From assembly GCA_002496425.1 (NCBI GenBank), contig DAJS01000023.1, forward strand, positions 33,838 through 39,480: 5,643 bases of DNA. The letters are read 5' to 3'. The notes under the pieces are model-generated. The model was not told the DNA's origin and ran no database searches. It saw only the letters and a program-made list of their open reading frames with translations. The stretch's first letter is position 1. The number at the start of each line of letters is the position of its first letter. The DNA is from Acidilobaceae archaeon UBA162 (GTDB lineage Archaea > Thermoproteota > Thermoprotei_A > Sulfolobales > Acidilobaceae). Shown here in pieces: positions 1 to 4,893 of the stretch. The position numbers and the translations under genes are program-made.

Positions 1-179
1 CCCAGCTTTGAGATAACACTGTCAACTTGGGATGGGTCAACCTTGTAGGTATATAAGTACCTCTTTGTCCTGACCTTTATCTTGGCCTTGCCATCCCTCG
101 TAGACCTCTTGACGCGGCACTCTACGGCCTTTGGAGCTACCCTCTGCAGATCCTCGAGACTGTAAAGCTCTAGGGGCAT
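1..179 (-). CDS. rpl38e: Large-subunit ribosomal protein L38e, 3' end cut by window edge
   Basis: Structural protein of the large ribosomal subunit, small and basic. I translated the minus strand by hand from the ATG at 177-179: it stays open for 59 codons to the window edge, so the C-terminus and stop are missing. The product starts MPLELYSLEDLQRVAPKAVE, continues with a basic stretch (CRVKRS at residues 21-26, KAKIKVRTKR at 31-40) and then YLYTYKVD at 41-48. The arrangement of an amphipathic N-terminal helix, a Lys/Arg-rich strand and R-YLYT matches the L38e family, whose eukaryotic members carry a similar KFKVRCSRYLYT segment. L38e is known from eukaryotes and some archaea and not from bacteria, which supports an archaeal origin for the window. 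The gene is short (about 70 residues in the family), so little is lost at the edge. It lies behind the TrmB-type gene on the same strand, but a TATA-like box in the gap suggests its own promoter. Family assignment is from remembered motifs. Confidence 0.88.
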   Translation of the reverse strand, partial: MPLELYSLEDLQRVAPKAVECRVKRSTRDGKAKIKVRTKRYLYTYKVDPSQVDSVISKL

Positions 180-210
180 AGCCCTCGCCTCAGGGGCTAG
201 GCAAGGAAGG

Positions 211-223
211 AGTTAAAAGCTTC
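211..223 (-). promoter_or_regulatory. TATA/BRE-like promoter of the L38e gene
   Basis: On the minus strand this reads GAAGCTTTTAACT, which fits the archaeal pattern of a purine-rich BRE followed by a T-rich TATA element. Its centre (near 216) is about 37 bases upstream of the L38e ATG. That predicts a transcription start near 190 and a leader of about 11 bases containing GCGAGGG. The 53-base gap (180-232) holds nothing else I can recognise. Confidence 0.55.
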
Positions 224-232
224 AGACCAGGC

Positions 233-976
233 CTAAGCACTGCCGCTCTTTGTCCTGAGCACCTCCTCAAGCCTCTCCCTTATCGCTAAGGCCATGTCAG
301 GGTCGGTTACCTTTAGGGCTATCACGTCGCCACGATGGGTTAACCCGATTATTACTGTGTCGCAGGCAACCATCATGTCTAGCAAGGCCGCCTCGCTCTC
401 TATGATCCTGATTCCATGCCCTGACAGTTCATCCACGTCCCTCCTGTACCTACTAGCGTAGCCTGGGGGCACAAGTATGTCGGCCCCTGACCTGAGCTCC
501 TCCGCGAGCTTCATTAGTGCCGGCCTCAGCTGGGAGAGCCTCTCGAACACCTTGTAGGCCACAAACAGCGCCCTGTCGCTGCATGAGGAGGCCAGCTCGA
601 GGGCCGCGGCAAGGACCTCATCAAGGCCCCTGAGCAGCCTTGGCTGAGGCTGGACGGACTTGGCTGCCGACAGGTCCCTGGCCAAGCTCCTTATCTCCCC
701 AGCCCTAAGCAGCGCCCTCGAGACCTCCCTCTCAGCCAGCTGTCCTAGGGCCTCCTGGGGATTAACAACGTAGAAGACTCCTTCCTTCTCTGCTACAAGT
801 CCCATGGACTCGAGGCTCCTGAGCACGTCATATATGCGCTGAGCAGGAACCGAGGCCTCCCTGGCCACCTCCTGGGGTCTGGCCTCGCCCAGGCGAAGCA
901 GCGCCTCATAGGCTGAGGCCTCGTACCTGTTAAGACCTAGGACGCTCCTGAGTCTGTCCGTGAGGCCAGAGCTCAA
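233..976 (-). CDS. TrmB-family transcriptional regulator, short form (247 aa)
   Basis: Probable DNA-binding regulator of an adjacent transport or metabolic gene, acting in the cytoplasm. Residues 10-70 form a winged helix-turn-helix: LGLNRYEASAYEALLRLG, a recognition-helix region around VPAQRIYDVLRSLESMGLV (43-61) and a wing (EKEGVFYVVNP, 63-73). This LGL-x-x-YEA opening and the RIYDVL segment are typical of the TrmB family. Residues 74-106 are charged and helical, a likely dimerising coiled coil. Residues 113-243 resemble the PLD-like middle domain of the family. The sugar-binding C-terminal extension of longer members (Thermococcus TrmB is about 340 residues) is absent, so the ligand cannot be inferred. 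The start is TTG at 974-976: the reading frame is closed by a TAG at 1019-1021, no ATG or GTG lies between, and GAGGGGG (986-992) sits 9 bases upstream as a strong Shine-Dalgarno. The gene is divergent from the MFS transporter across 50 bases, so control of that transporter and autoregulation are the likeliest roles (inference). Confidence 0.85.
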   Translation of the reverse strand: MSSGLTDRLRSVLGLNRYEASAYEALLRLGEARPQEVAREASVPAQRIYDVLRSLESMGLVAEKEGVFYVVNPQEALGQLAEREVSRALLRAGEIRSLARDLSAAKSVQPQPRLLRGLDEVLAAALELASSCSDRALFVAYKVFERLSQLRPALMKLAEELRSGADILVPPGYASRYRRDVDELSGHGIRIIESEAALLDMMVACDTVIIGLTHRGDVIALKVTDPDMALAIRERLEEVLRTKSGSA

Positions 977-1026
977 CCAGATAAACCCCCTCAGCTCACG
1001 CGCAGACGAGGTAATAGGCTAAAGCG
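977..1026. promoter_or_regulatory. Divergent promoter region of regulator and MFS transporter
   Basis: Only 50 bases separate the two divergent start codons. For the transporter (plus strand) the best TATA-like element is AGATAAAC at 979-986, about 44 bases before its ATG, giving a predicted start near 1009. For the regulator (minus strand) the best candidate is CGCTTTAGCC at 1017-1026, giving a start near 995 and a short leader carrying GAGGGGG. Both boxes are weak matches. AGCTCA occurs at 970-975 and again at 993-998 in the same orientation, 23 bases apart, a spacing of about two helical turns that could suit a dimeric regulator, but six-base repeats are weak evidence. Confidence 0.45.
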
Positions 1027-2136
1027 ATGAGGAGGGAAGCCCTGCTTGCAGCTGCGTTCGTGGTCATGTCATTCAACTCCCTATACCAGTACTCCTGGAA
1101 CGCCCTTGAGCCCCTCATAGCTGCTGGCCTTAGGGCCCCTTTCATCAAGGTCCAGCTGGCCTTCACGTTGTTTGCCGTGGCGTCAACCCTGTCTCAGGTG
1201 GTTACAGGGCCCATAGCTGACAAGAGGGGACCCAGGCCTATAGCGGTCCCAGCAGCTGCGCTCTCAGCCCTCGGCTTCCTCGGCACCTGGGCCTCAAGGA
1301 GCTTGGTTGAGTTCTACGCTTTCTGGACCATAGGGAGTACCGGGGAGGGAATACTCTACGGCGTGGCATCAAACGTTGCCGTCAAGTGGTTCCCTGACAG
1401 AAGAGGCCTTGCCACAGGGCTAGTGAGCCTAGGCTTCGGGCTGGGCTCTTCTATAGCCGACCCGCTGATAATGACCTACAGCAGCCTCGGGGAGGTCACG
1501 TTAACCATAGGCATCATAGAGCTGGTAGCCCTCATGTCCATCTCAGCCGTGCTTAGTTACCCGCAGGGCCGGCTGAAGGGAGCAGGAACCCTGACAGTGA
1601 TCAGGAGCCCGAGGTGGTGGGCCCTCTACACGTCCTTCGCCTTTGCCCTCGTGCCTCTGGTCTCATATTCCAGCTCGATGTCCGAGCTCAGCTACGCCGG
1701 CTACGGGCTCGAGGCCGCCGCGATCTCTCTGTTCCCCCTGGCCAGCGGCCTTGGAAGGCCTGTTCTGGGCAGCGTCTCAGACAGGCTAGGCAGGGTGAAG
1801 ACCACGCTCCTTGCGCTTCTGGCCGACGCGGCCGCGTCGGCTGTGGCAGGACTCCTGAGGGGACCTGGGGCCCTGGTGGGCGTAGTCCTAGTGGGCCTGT
1901 TCGGTGGGGCTCTCATACCGCTCTACTTCGCCATAGTTGCTGACCTCTACGGAGAACGCATGTCAACCTCAAACACCGCCGTACTCTACACCGGTAAGTC
2001 CCTGTCGGGCCTGCTTGGTGGGGTCGCGCTGGCCCTCATGTTGAGCTACGTAGGCCGCGGCGCAGCGCTCATCTACGTCTCAACATCACCTGCCATAGCT
2101 GCCGCCCTCCTGGCCGTTGTGGGTGCTGAGGGTTAG
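1027..2136 (+). CDS. MFS transporter, oxalate/formate antiporter (OFA)-like
   Basis: Secondary transporter of the cytoplasmic membrane, probably for a small organic anion. The 369 residues are strongly hydrophobic with about 12 likely membrane segments in two halves. MFS motif A is present in the 2-3 loop (GPIADKRGPR, 61-70) and in degenerate form in the second half (GSVSDRLGR, 248-256). The segment AVKWFPDRRGLATGL (118-132) is characteristic of the OFA family that includes OxlT of Oxalobacter. GLGRP (241-245) and YTGK (321-324) place Arg244 and Lys324 where, as I recall, OFA proteins carry the substrate-binding Arg of helix 8 and Lys of helix 11; this alignment is by eye. Monocarboxylate members also exist, so the substrate stays open. 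At 369 residues it is shorter than the usual 400-430, because of short loops and tail. The ATG at 1027 is preceded by GAGGT at 1008-1012, with long spacing (14 bases). The divergent TrmB-type gene is its likely regulator, and MscS follows after 22 bases. Confidence 0.83.
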   Translation: MRREALLAAAFVVMSFNSLYQYSWNALEPLIAAGLRAPFIKVQLAFTLFAVASTLSQVVTGPIADKRGPRPIAVPAAALSALGFLGTWASRSLVEFYAFWTIGSTGEGILYGVASNVAVKWFPDRRGLATGLVSLGFGLGSSIADPLIMTYSSLGEVTLTIGIIELVALMSISAVLSYPQGRLKGAGTLTVIRSPRWWALYTSFAFALVPLVSYSSSMSELSYAGYGLEAAAISLFPLASGLGRPVLGSVSDRLGRVKTTLLALLADAAASAVAGLLRGPGALVGVVLVGLFGGALIPLYFAIVADLYGERMSTSNTAVLYTGKSLSGLLGGVALALMLSYVGRGAALIYVSTSPAIAAALLAVVGAEG

Positions 2137-2149
2137 CTGAGGGGGAGCC

Positions 2150-2160
2150 TAAAAGTTTAT
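2150..2160 (+). promoter_or_regulatory. TATA/BRE-like box over the predicted MscS start codon
   Basis: TAAAAGTTTAT closely fits the crenarchaeal BRE plus TATA pattern and is one of the best matches in the window. It covers the first two bases of the ATG at 2159, so a transcript starting about 26 bases downstream (near 2182) would lack that codon. Such a transcript could use the in-frame ATG at 2195 instead. The box may also be chance, with MscS read from the transporter transcript. Confidence 0.4.
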
Positions 2161-3103
2161 GAACCTGGTGTCACGCCTCTGCTGGCATGAGATTATGTCG
2201 GCCCGCTATGCCTGGTTAGGCATCATAGCCATGTCATTGATCATAATAGCAGTTGCCCTCATGGTAGGCTTCATGCTTGTTTACCTGAAGCTCATACCAA
2301 CTAGCTACATCAACTACCTGTACGCGCTCATGTGGGTTGTGGTGGTTGTGGCTATTACGCAGATGGTCTCCAATAGAGTGAGGAGCAACCTAGCGAGGCA
2401 GGTGGGCCTTGCCAACGCTGCCTCAGTGGCCATGGTGTTAAAGCTCATCGGCTACACCATAGCAGTCGTAGGCTTCCTGGCATTCATAAGGGTTAGCATC
2501 CCCGAGGCGCTAGCAACTGGCGGCTTCGCGGGCCTCGTAGTGGGCCTCGCCGCCCAGAACGTGCTCTCAAACGTGATAGCCGGGCTTATGATACTCTTCA
2601 GCAGGCCCTACAGGATTGGAGACAGGATAACCTTCACCACGTGGCAGTACGGCTTCATAGCCCCTACGTACCCGCCCAAGTTCTTCTCAAGGGACTTTCT
2701 CATACCTGGCTACACGGGATTAGTCAGTGAGATAAACCTGATGTACACCATAATAAAGACGGATGAGGGGATCCCGCTCAAGATCCCCAACAGCGTCATG
2801 GTCCAGGCAGCCATATTTGTCCACAGTGAAGCCGAGGTCAGGAAGGTGAGGACGAGGTACGAAGTCCCCAAGACCCTTGACCCTGAGCTGGTGCTGCCTG
2901 CCGTAGCCAAGGCCGTTAAGGAGCTTAGCATAGTGGTCGGCGAGCCCTCAGTCAAGATACTTGACACCAGCCAGAGCACCTACGTAGTCGGTGTGGACGC
3001 TATGTGCAAAGCTGTTGATGAGGAGCCTGCCAGGAGCGAGATAATAAAGGCCATAATGAAGGCCGTTGAGGAGGTCAAGGCCAGCTCACAGGCCAAGGCC
3101 TAA
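2159..3103 (+). CDS. MscS-family small-conductance mechanosensitive channel
   Basis: Membrane channel predicted to open under membrane tension and release solutes during hypo-osmotic shock. Three hydrophobic segments lie at about residues 17-42, 49-72 and 88-112, followed by the pore-lining helix at 117-148 (ATGGFAGLVVGLAAQNVLSN and IAGLMILFSRP). This Gly/Ala-packed helix with AAQN-x-LSN and FSRPYRIGD is the MscS signature; the hinge glycine of E. coli MscS (Gly113) appears as Asn134. The beta domain follows, with TGLVSEINLMYTIIKTDEG and the IPNS motif (209-212), then an alpha/beta C-terminal domain ending in a charged helix. Between RIGDRITF and TGLVSEI lies an aromatic-rich insertion (about 161-185) that bacterial MscS lacks. 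The start is uncertain: ATG at 2159 has GGGGGAG (2141-2147) 11 bases upstream, suiting translation within a transporter-channel operon (gap 22 bases), whereas ATG at 2195 (302 aa) would suit an internal promoter. The length of 314 residues is normal. Confidence 0.9.
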   Translation: MNLVSRLCWHEIMSARYAWLGIIAMSLIIIAVALMVGFMLVYLKLIPTSYINYLYALMWVVVVVAITQMVSNRVRSNLARQVGLANAASVAMVLKLIGYTIAVVGFLAFIRVSIPEALATGGFAGLVVGLAAQNVLSNVIAGLMILFSRPYRIGDRITFTTWQYGFIAPTYPPKFFSRDFLIPGYTGLVSEINLMYTIIKTDEGIPLKIPNSVMVQAAIFVHSEAEVRKVRTRYEVPKTLDPELVLPAVAKAVKELSIVVGEPSVKILDTSQSTYVVGVDAMCKAVDEEPARSEIIKAIMKAVEEVKASSQAKA

Positions 3104-3134
3104 GGCCCTTGGGTTCTGCCGCGGACAAGAGCCT

Positions 3135-3153
3135 AAGGCTAAATTAGGGCCTT
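3135..3153 (+). promoter_or_regulatory. TATA box within a near-palindrome upstream of the amidohydrolase
   Basis: CTAAATTA at 3139-3146 is a TATA-like element about 45 bases before the TTG start at 3187, predicting transcription from near 3168. The box lies inside a symmetric sequence: AAGG (3135-3138) pairs with CCTT (3150-3153) and CTAA (3139-3142) with TTAG (3144-3147), with two unpaired G residues. It could be a promoter with an operator, or a weak terminator for the upstream MscS gene; no T-rich tract follows, which favours the promoter. Confidence 0.5.
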
Positions 3154-3157
3154 ACTC

Positions 3158-3171
3158 CACTAGGACTAGTG
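3158..3171. repeat. Perfect 14-base inverted repeat at predicted transcription start, possible operator
   Basis: CACTAG-GA-CTAGTG is a perfect inverted repeat with 6-base arms and a 2-base spacer. It is centred about 22 bases downstream of the TATA centre, over the predicted transcription start of the amidohydrolase. A repressor bound here would block polymerase, a common archaeal arrangement. The regulator is unknown, and a repeat of this size can arise by chance. Confidence 0.4.
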
Positions 3172-3173
3172 TC

Positions 3174-3178
3174 AGGTG
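3174..3178 (+). promoter_or_regulatory. Shine-Dalgarno site that fixes the amidohydrolase TTG start
   Basis: AGGTG lies 8 bases upstream of the TTG at 3187-3189 and is complementary to the conserved 3' end of archaeal 16S rRNA (CACCU). An in-frame TAA at 3181-3183 rules out any earlier start, so this site and the stop together define the N-terminus. Confidence 0.65.
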
Positions 3179-3186
3179 CTTAAGCC

Positions 3187-4446
3187 TTGTCTAAGCTCAC
3201 GCTCTACAACGCGCTCATCTTTGACGCTACGGGCAGGGCCCCCTTCAGAGGCACGGTAGTTGTCGACGGCGGCACTATAGCTGACGTGGGCACAGTTGGC
3301 GAGGTCAAGGTGCCTGAGGACGCGAAGGTTATCGACCTCAGGGGCTCGTTCCTGATGCCAGGCCTCATAGATGCCCACATGCACTTGACAGGCTCGAGGT
3401 CAGGCAAGATCGAGGAGGACCTACTCACGCCCATTGGCGTCTTCTTTGCAAGGGCTGTCAAGGACCTTGAGGCGCTGATAAACGCCGGGTTCACTACAGT
3501 TGTAGACGCTGGCTCCATAGTAGGACTCCACCTCAGGGACGCAGTTAAGGAGGGTACCATAGCTGGTCCAAGGGTCGTCGCAGCGGGGCCCGTGCTTAGC
3601 CAGACCTTCGGACATGGGGACATTCACTACATGCCTGTAGAGTATGTGGACTACAGGACCACCAGGAAGCTGACGCCCTTTGTCTCGCTCATATGCGACG
3701 GAACTGAGGAGTGTAGGAAGGCCGCGAGATACGCCATGAGGGAGGGTGCGGACTTCATAAAGGTAATGGCCTCGGGCGGAGTGCTTAGCCAGAGGGACAG
3801 GCCGGAGTACAGGCAGTTCACCCTTGATGAGCTCTCAGCCATAGTTGACGAGGCCAGGGCCGCAGGCAGGTGGGTTCACGCCCACGCTGAAGGTAAGACA
3901 GGAATAGTCAACGCCGCTAGGGCAGGCGTCAAGGTGATAGCCCACTGCGACCTCATTGACGAGGAGGCAGCCCAAGAGGTCCTAAAGTCGGGCGCACTGT
4001 GCGTGCCCACATTTGCGATAGACGAGGTGCTGCTCAGGGAGGGCCAGAGGCTGGGCGTGCCCGAGTGGGGCATGAAGAAGATAGCTGAGCTGGCAGAGAT
4101 ACATGCGGAGAACGTGAGGAGTGCCTACAGGATGGGCGTCAAGATAGCCACGGGCACTGACTTCTCAGGTGGCGTGGGAAGGCATGGCGAGAACGCGCTG
4201 GAGATCAAGATGATGGTCGATAAGGTCGGCATGAGCCCTGCTGAAGCGCTCATGTCTGCTACCAGGCTTGCCGCCGAGGCCGCTGGTTTGGAGGGGAAGG
4301 CTGGAGTGATAGCTAAGGGTTACCTGGCCGATGTAATAGCAGTTGACGGCAACCCACTTGATGATGTAAGCGTGTTACTGGATCCCAAGAGGGTAACAAT
4401 TGTGATCAAAGAGGGCCAGGTGATCAAGAGCCAGTCCCAGCCTTAG
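3187..4446 (+). CDS. Metal-dependent amidohydrolase, prolidase/imidazolonepropionase-like group
   Basis: Cytoplasmic hydrolase of the amidohydrolase superfamily (TIM barrel with a small N- and C-terminal beta sandwich). Visible metal and catalytic residues are His64 and His66 in LMPGLIDAHMH, Lys192 in GADFIKVMASGG (the expected carboxylated lysine bridging two metals), His231/His233 in WVHAHAEG, His253 in VIAHC and Asp325 in IATGTDFSGG. SQTFGHGD (138-145) is also conserved in this group. The C-terminal GYLADVIAVDGNPLDD (378-393) closes the sandwich as is usual. Characterised relatives (COG1228-type, Met-dependent hydrolase A) cleave Xaa-Pro or other C-terminal dipeptides and some N-acyl amino acids, so peptide salvage is plausible, but specificity cannot be read from the sequence. 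The length of 419 residues is typical. The start is TTG, set by AGGTG 8 bases upstream and an in-frame stop before it. It has its own promoter region, separate from MscS, and its last 23 bases overlap the convergent HIT gene. Confidence 0.87.
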   Translation: MSKLTLYNALIFDATGRAPFRGTVVVDGGTIADVGTVGEVKVPEDAKVIDLRGSFLMPGLIDAHMHLTGSRSGKIEEDLLTPIGVFFARAVKDLEALINAGFTTVVDAGSIVGLHLRDAVKEGTIAGPRVVAAGPVLSQTFGHGDIHYMPVEYVDYRTTRKLTPFVSLICDGTEECRKAARYAMREGADFIKVMASGGVLSQRDRPEYRQFTLDELSAIVDEARAAGRWVHAHAEGKTGIVNAARAGVKVIAHCDLIDEEAAQEVLKSGALCVPTFAIDEVLLREGQRLGVPEWGMKKIAELAEIHAENVRSAYRMGVKIATGTDFSGGVGRHGENALEIKMMVDKVGMSPAEALMSATRLAAEAAGLEGKAGVIAKGYLADVIAVDGNPLDDVSVLLDPKRVTIVIKEGQVIKSQSQP

Positions 4447-4852
4447 CCTCATTAAGCTTTGTCAGAACTCTAACCGCCTCCTCCTCAGTCAACCTGTGCC
4501 TCTGCGTCATGGTAACCCTCAGCCCGTCGCCTGGGTACCTTGGCACTACGTGCACATGAACATGCATTACAACCTGGCCTGCGCCCCTTCCAGTGTTAAC
4601 CACTACGTTGTAGTCCCTTGACAGGCCCCTCTCTACCATCACCAAGACCCTCTGAAGGCCCCTGGCCAGCGCCTCCAGCTCATCCGACGGCATGCATGAG
4701 AGCCTCTCGTAGTGCCTCTTGGGAGCCACCAGTATGTGGCCCTCGGAGATGGGGTTTATGTCGAGAAAGGCTATCACGTGCTCATCCTCGTAGACCACAT
4801 AGGCCTTCTCCTCACCCCTTGCTATCCTACAGAACGCGCAGCTAGAGCTCAA
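4424..4852 (-). CDS. HIT-family nucleotide hydrolase/transferase (142 aa)
   Basis: Small cytoplasmic histidine-triad protein. The triad HVHVHVV is at residues 97-103, within GQVVMHVHVHVVPRYPGDG; the middle histidine His99 or its neighbour His101 would be the nucleophile attacking the alpha-phosphate of AMP-type substrates. The N-terminal CAFC (5-8) with GEEKAYVVYEDEHVIAFLDINP and GHILVAPKRHYERL (38-51) is standard for the Hint/Fhit-like branch. The two cysteines with His47 and His97 probably bind zinc, as in related archaeal and bacterial members. The family cleaves nucleoside phosphoramidates or dinucleoside polyphosphates such as Ap4A; which of these applies is unclear. The start is TTG at 4850-4852, giving the usual short lead before CxxC; no strong Shine-Dalgarno precedes it, so it may be leaderless or nearly so. 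The 3' end overlaps the amidohydrolase tail by 23 bases. DUF72 lies 35 bases upstream on the same strand. Confidence 0.92.
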   Translation of the reverse strand: MSSSCAFCRIARGEEKAYVVYEDEHVIAFLDINPISEGHILVAPKRHYERLSCMPSDELEALARGLQRVLVMVERGLSRDYNVVVNTGRGAGQVVMHVHVHVVPRYPGDGLRVTMTQRHRLTEEEAVRVLTKLNEAKAGTGS

Positions 4853-4853
4853 G

Positions 4854-4868
4854 AGGCCCTTGGGGCCT
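4854..4868. repeat. Perfect inverted repeat just upstream of the HIT start
   Basis: AGGCCC-TTG-GGGCCT has perfect 6-base arms with a 3-base loop and ends two bases before the HIT start codon. It covers the transcription start predicted from the upstream TATA-like box. It could be an operator or a small 5' hairpin in the mRNA. It is GC-rich without a T tract, so a terminator for DUF72 is less likely. Confidence 0.35.
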
Positions 4869-4883
4869 TCATATGCCTGGCAG

Positions 4884-4893
4884 GTATTTATGT
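4884..4893 (-). promoter_or_regulatory. TATA-like box of HIT, overlapping the DUF72 stop codon
   Basis: On the minus strand ACATAAATAC contains the TAA stop of DUF72 (4888-4890). It is centred about 36 bases before the HIT TTG start, predicting transcription from near 4862. HIT may therefore be transcribed on its own as well as from the DUF72 transcript. Confidence 0.4.

Noticed and set aside
1614..1943. Plus-strand frame of 109 codons inside the MFS transporter gene
   Set aside because: Arg/Gly-rich product without family features, wholly inside the transporter in another frame; a shadow.
2710..2979. Minus-strand frame of 89 codons inside the MscS gene
   Set aside because: Antisense to the conserved beta and C-terminal domains of MscS, with no promoter or ribosome binding site that I could support.
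3104..3153. Possible intrinsic terminator after MscS
   Set aside because: The symmetric sequence has no T tract behind it and contains a TATA-like element at the right distance from the next gene, so a promoter is the better reading.
3204..3623. Minus-strand open frame of 139 codons within the amidohydrolase gene
   Set aside because: It is antisense to a well-supported gene with catalytic motifs, its product is low-complexity (Ser/Thr/Pro-rich) with no recognisable domain, and such frames are expected from GC-biased third positions.
4356..4385. TGATGA sequence resembling box C of an archaeal C/D guide RNA
   Set aside because: No box D (CTGA) or C'/D' pair at suitable spacing, and it lies inside conserved amidohydrolase coding sequence.
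4849..4872. Seven-codon upstream frame (ATG to TGA) ending on the HIT start codon, a possible leader peptide
   Set aside because: Its ATG lies upstream of the transcription start predicted from the TATA-like box, it has no ribosome binding site, and so short a frame is expected by chance.
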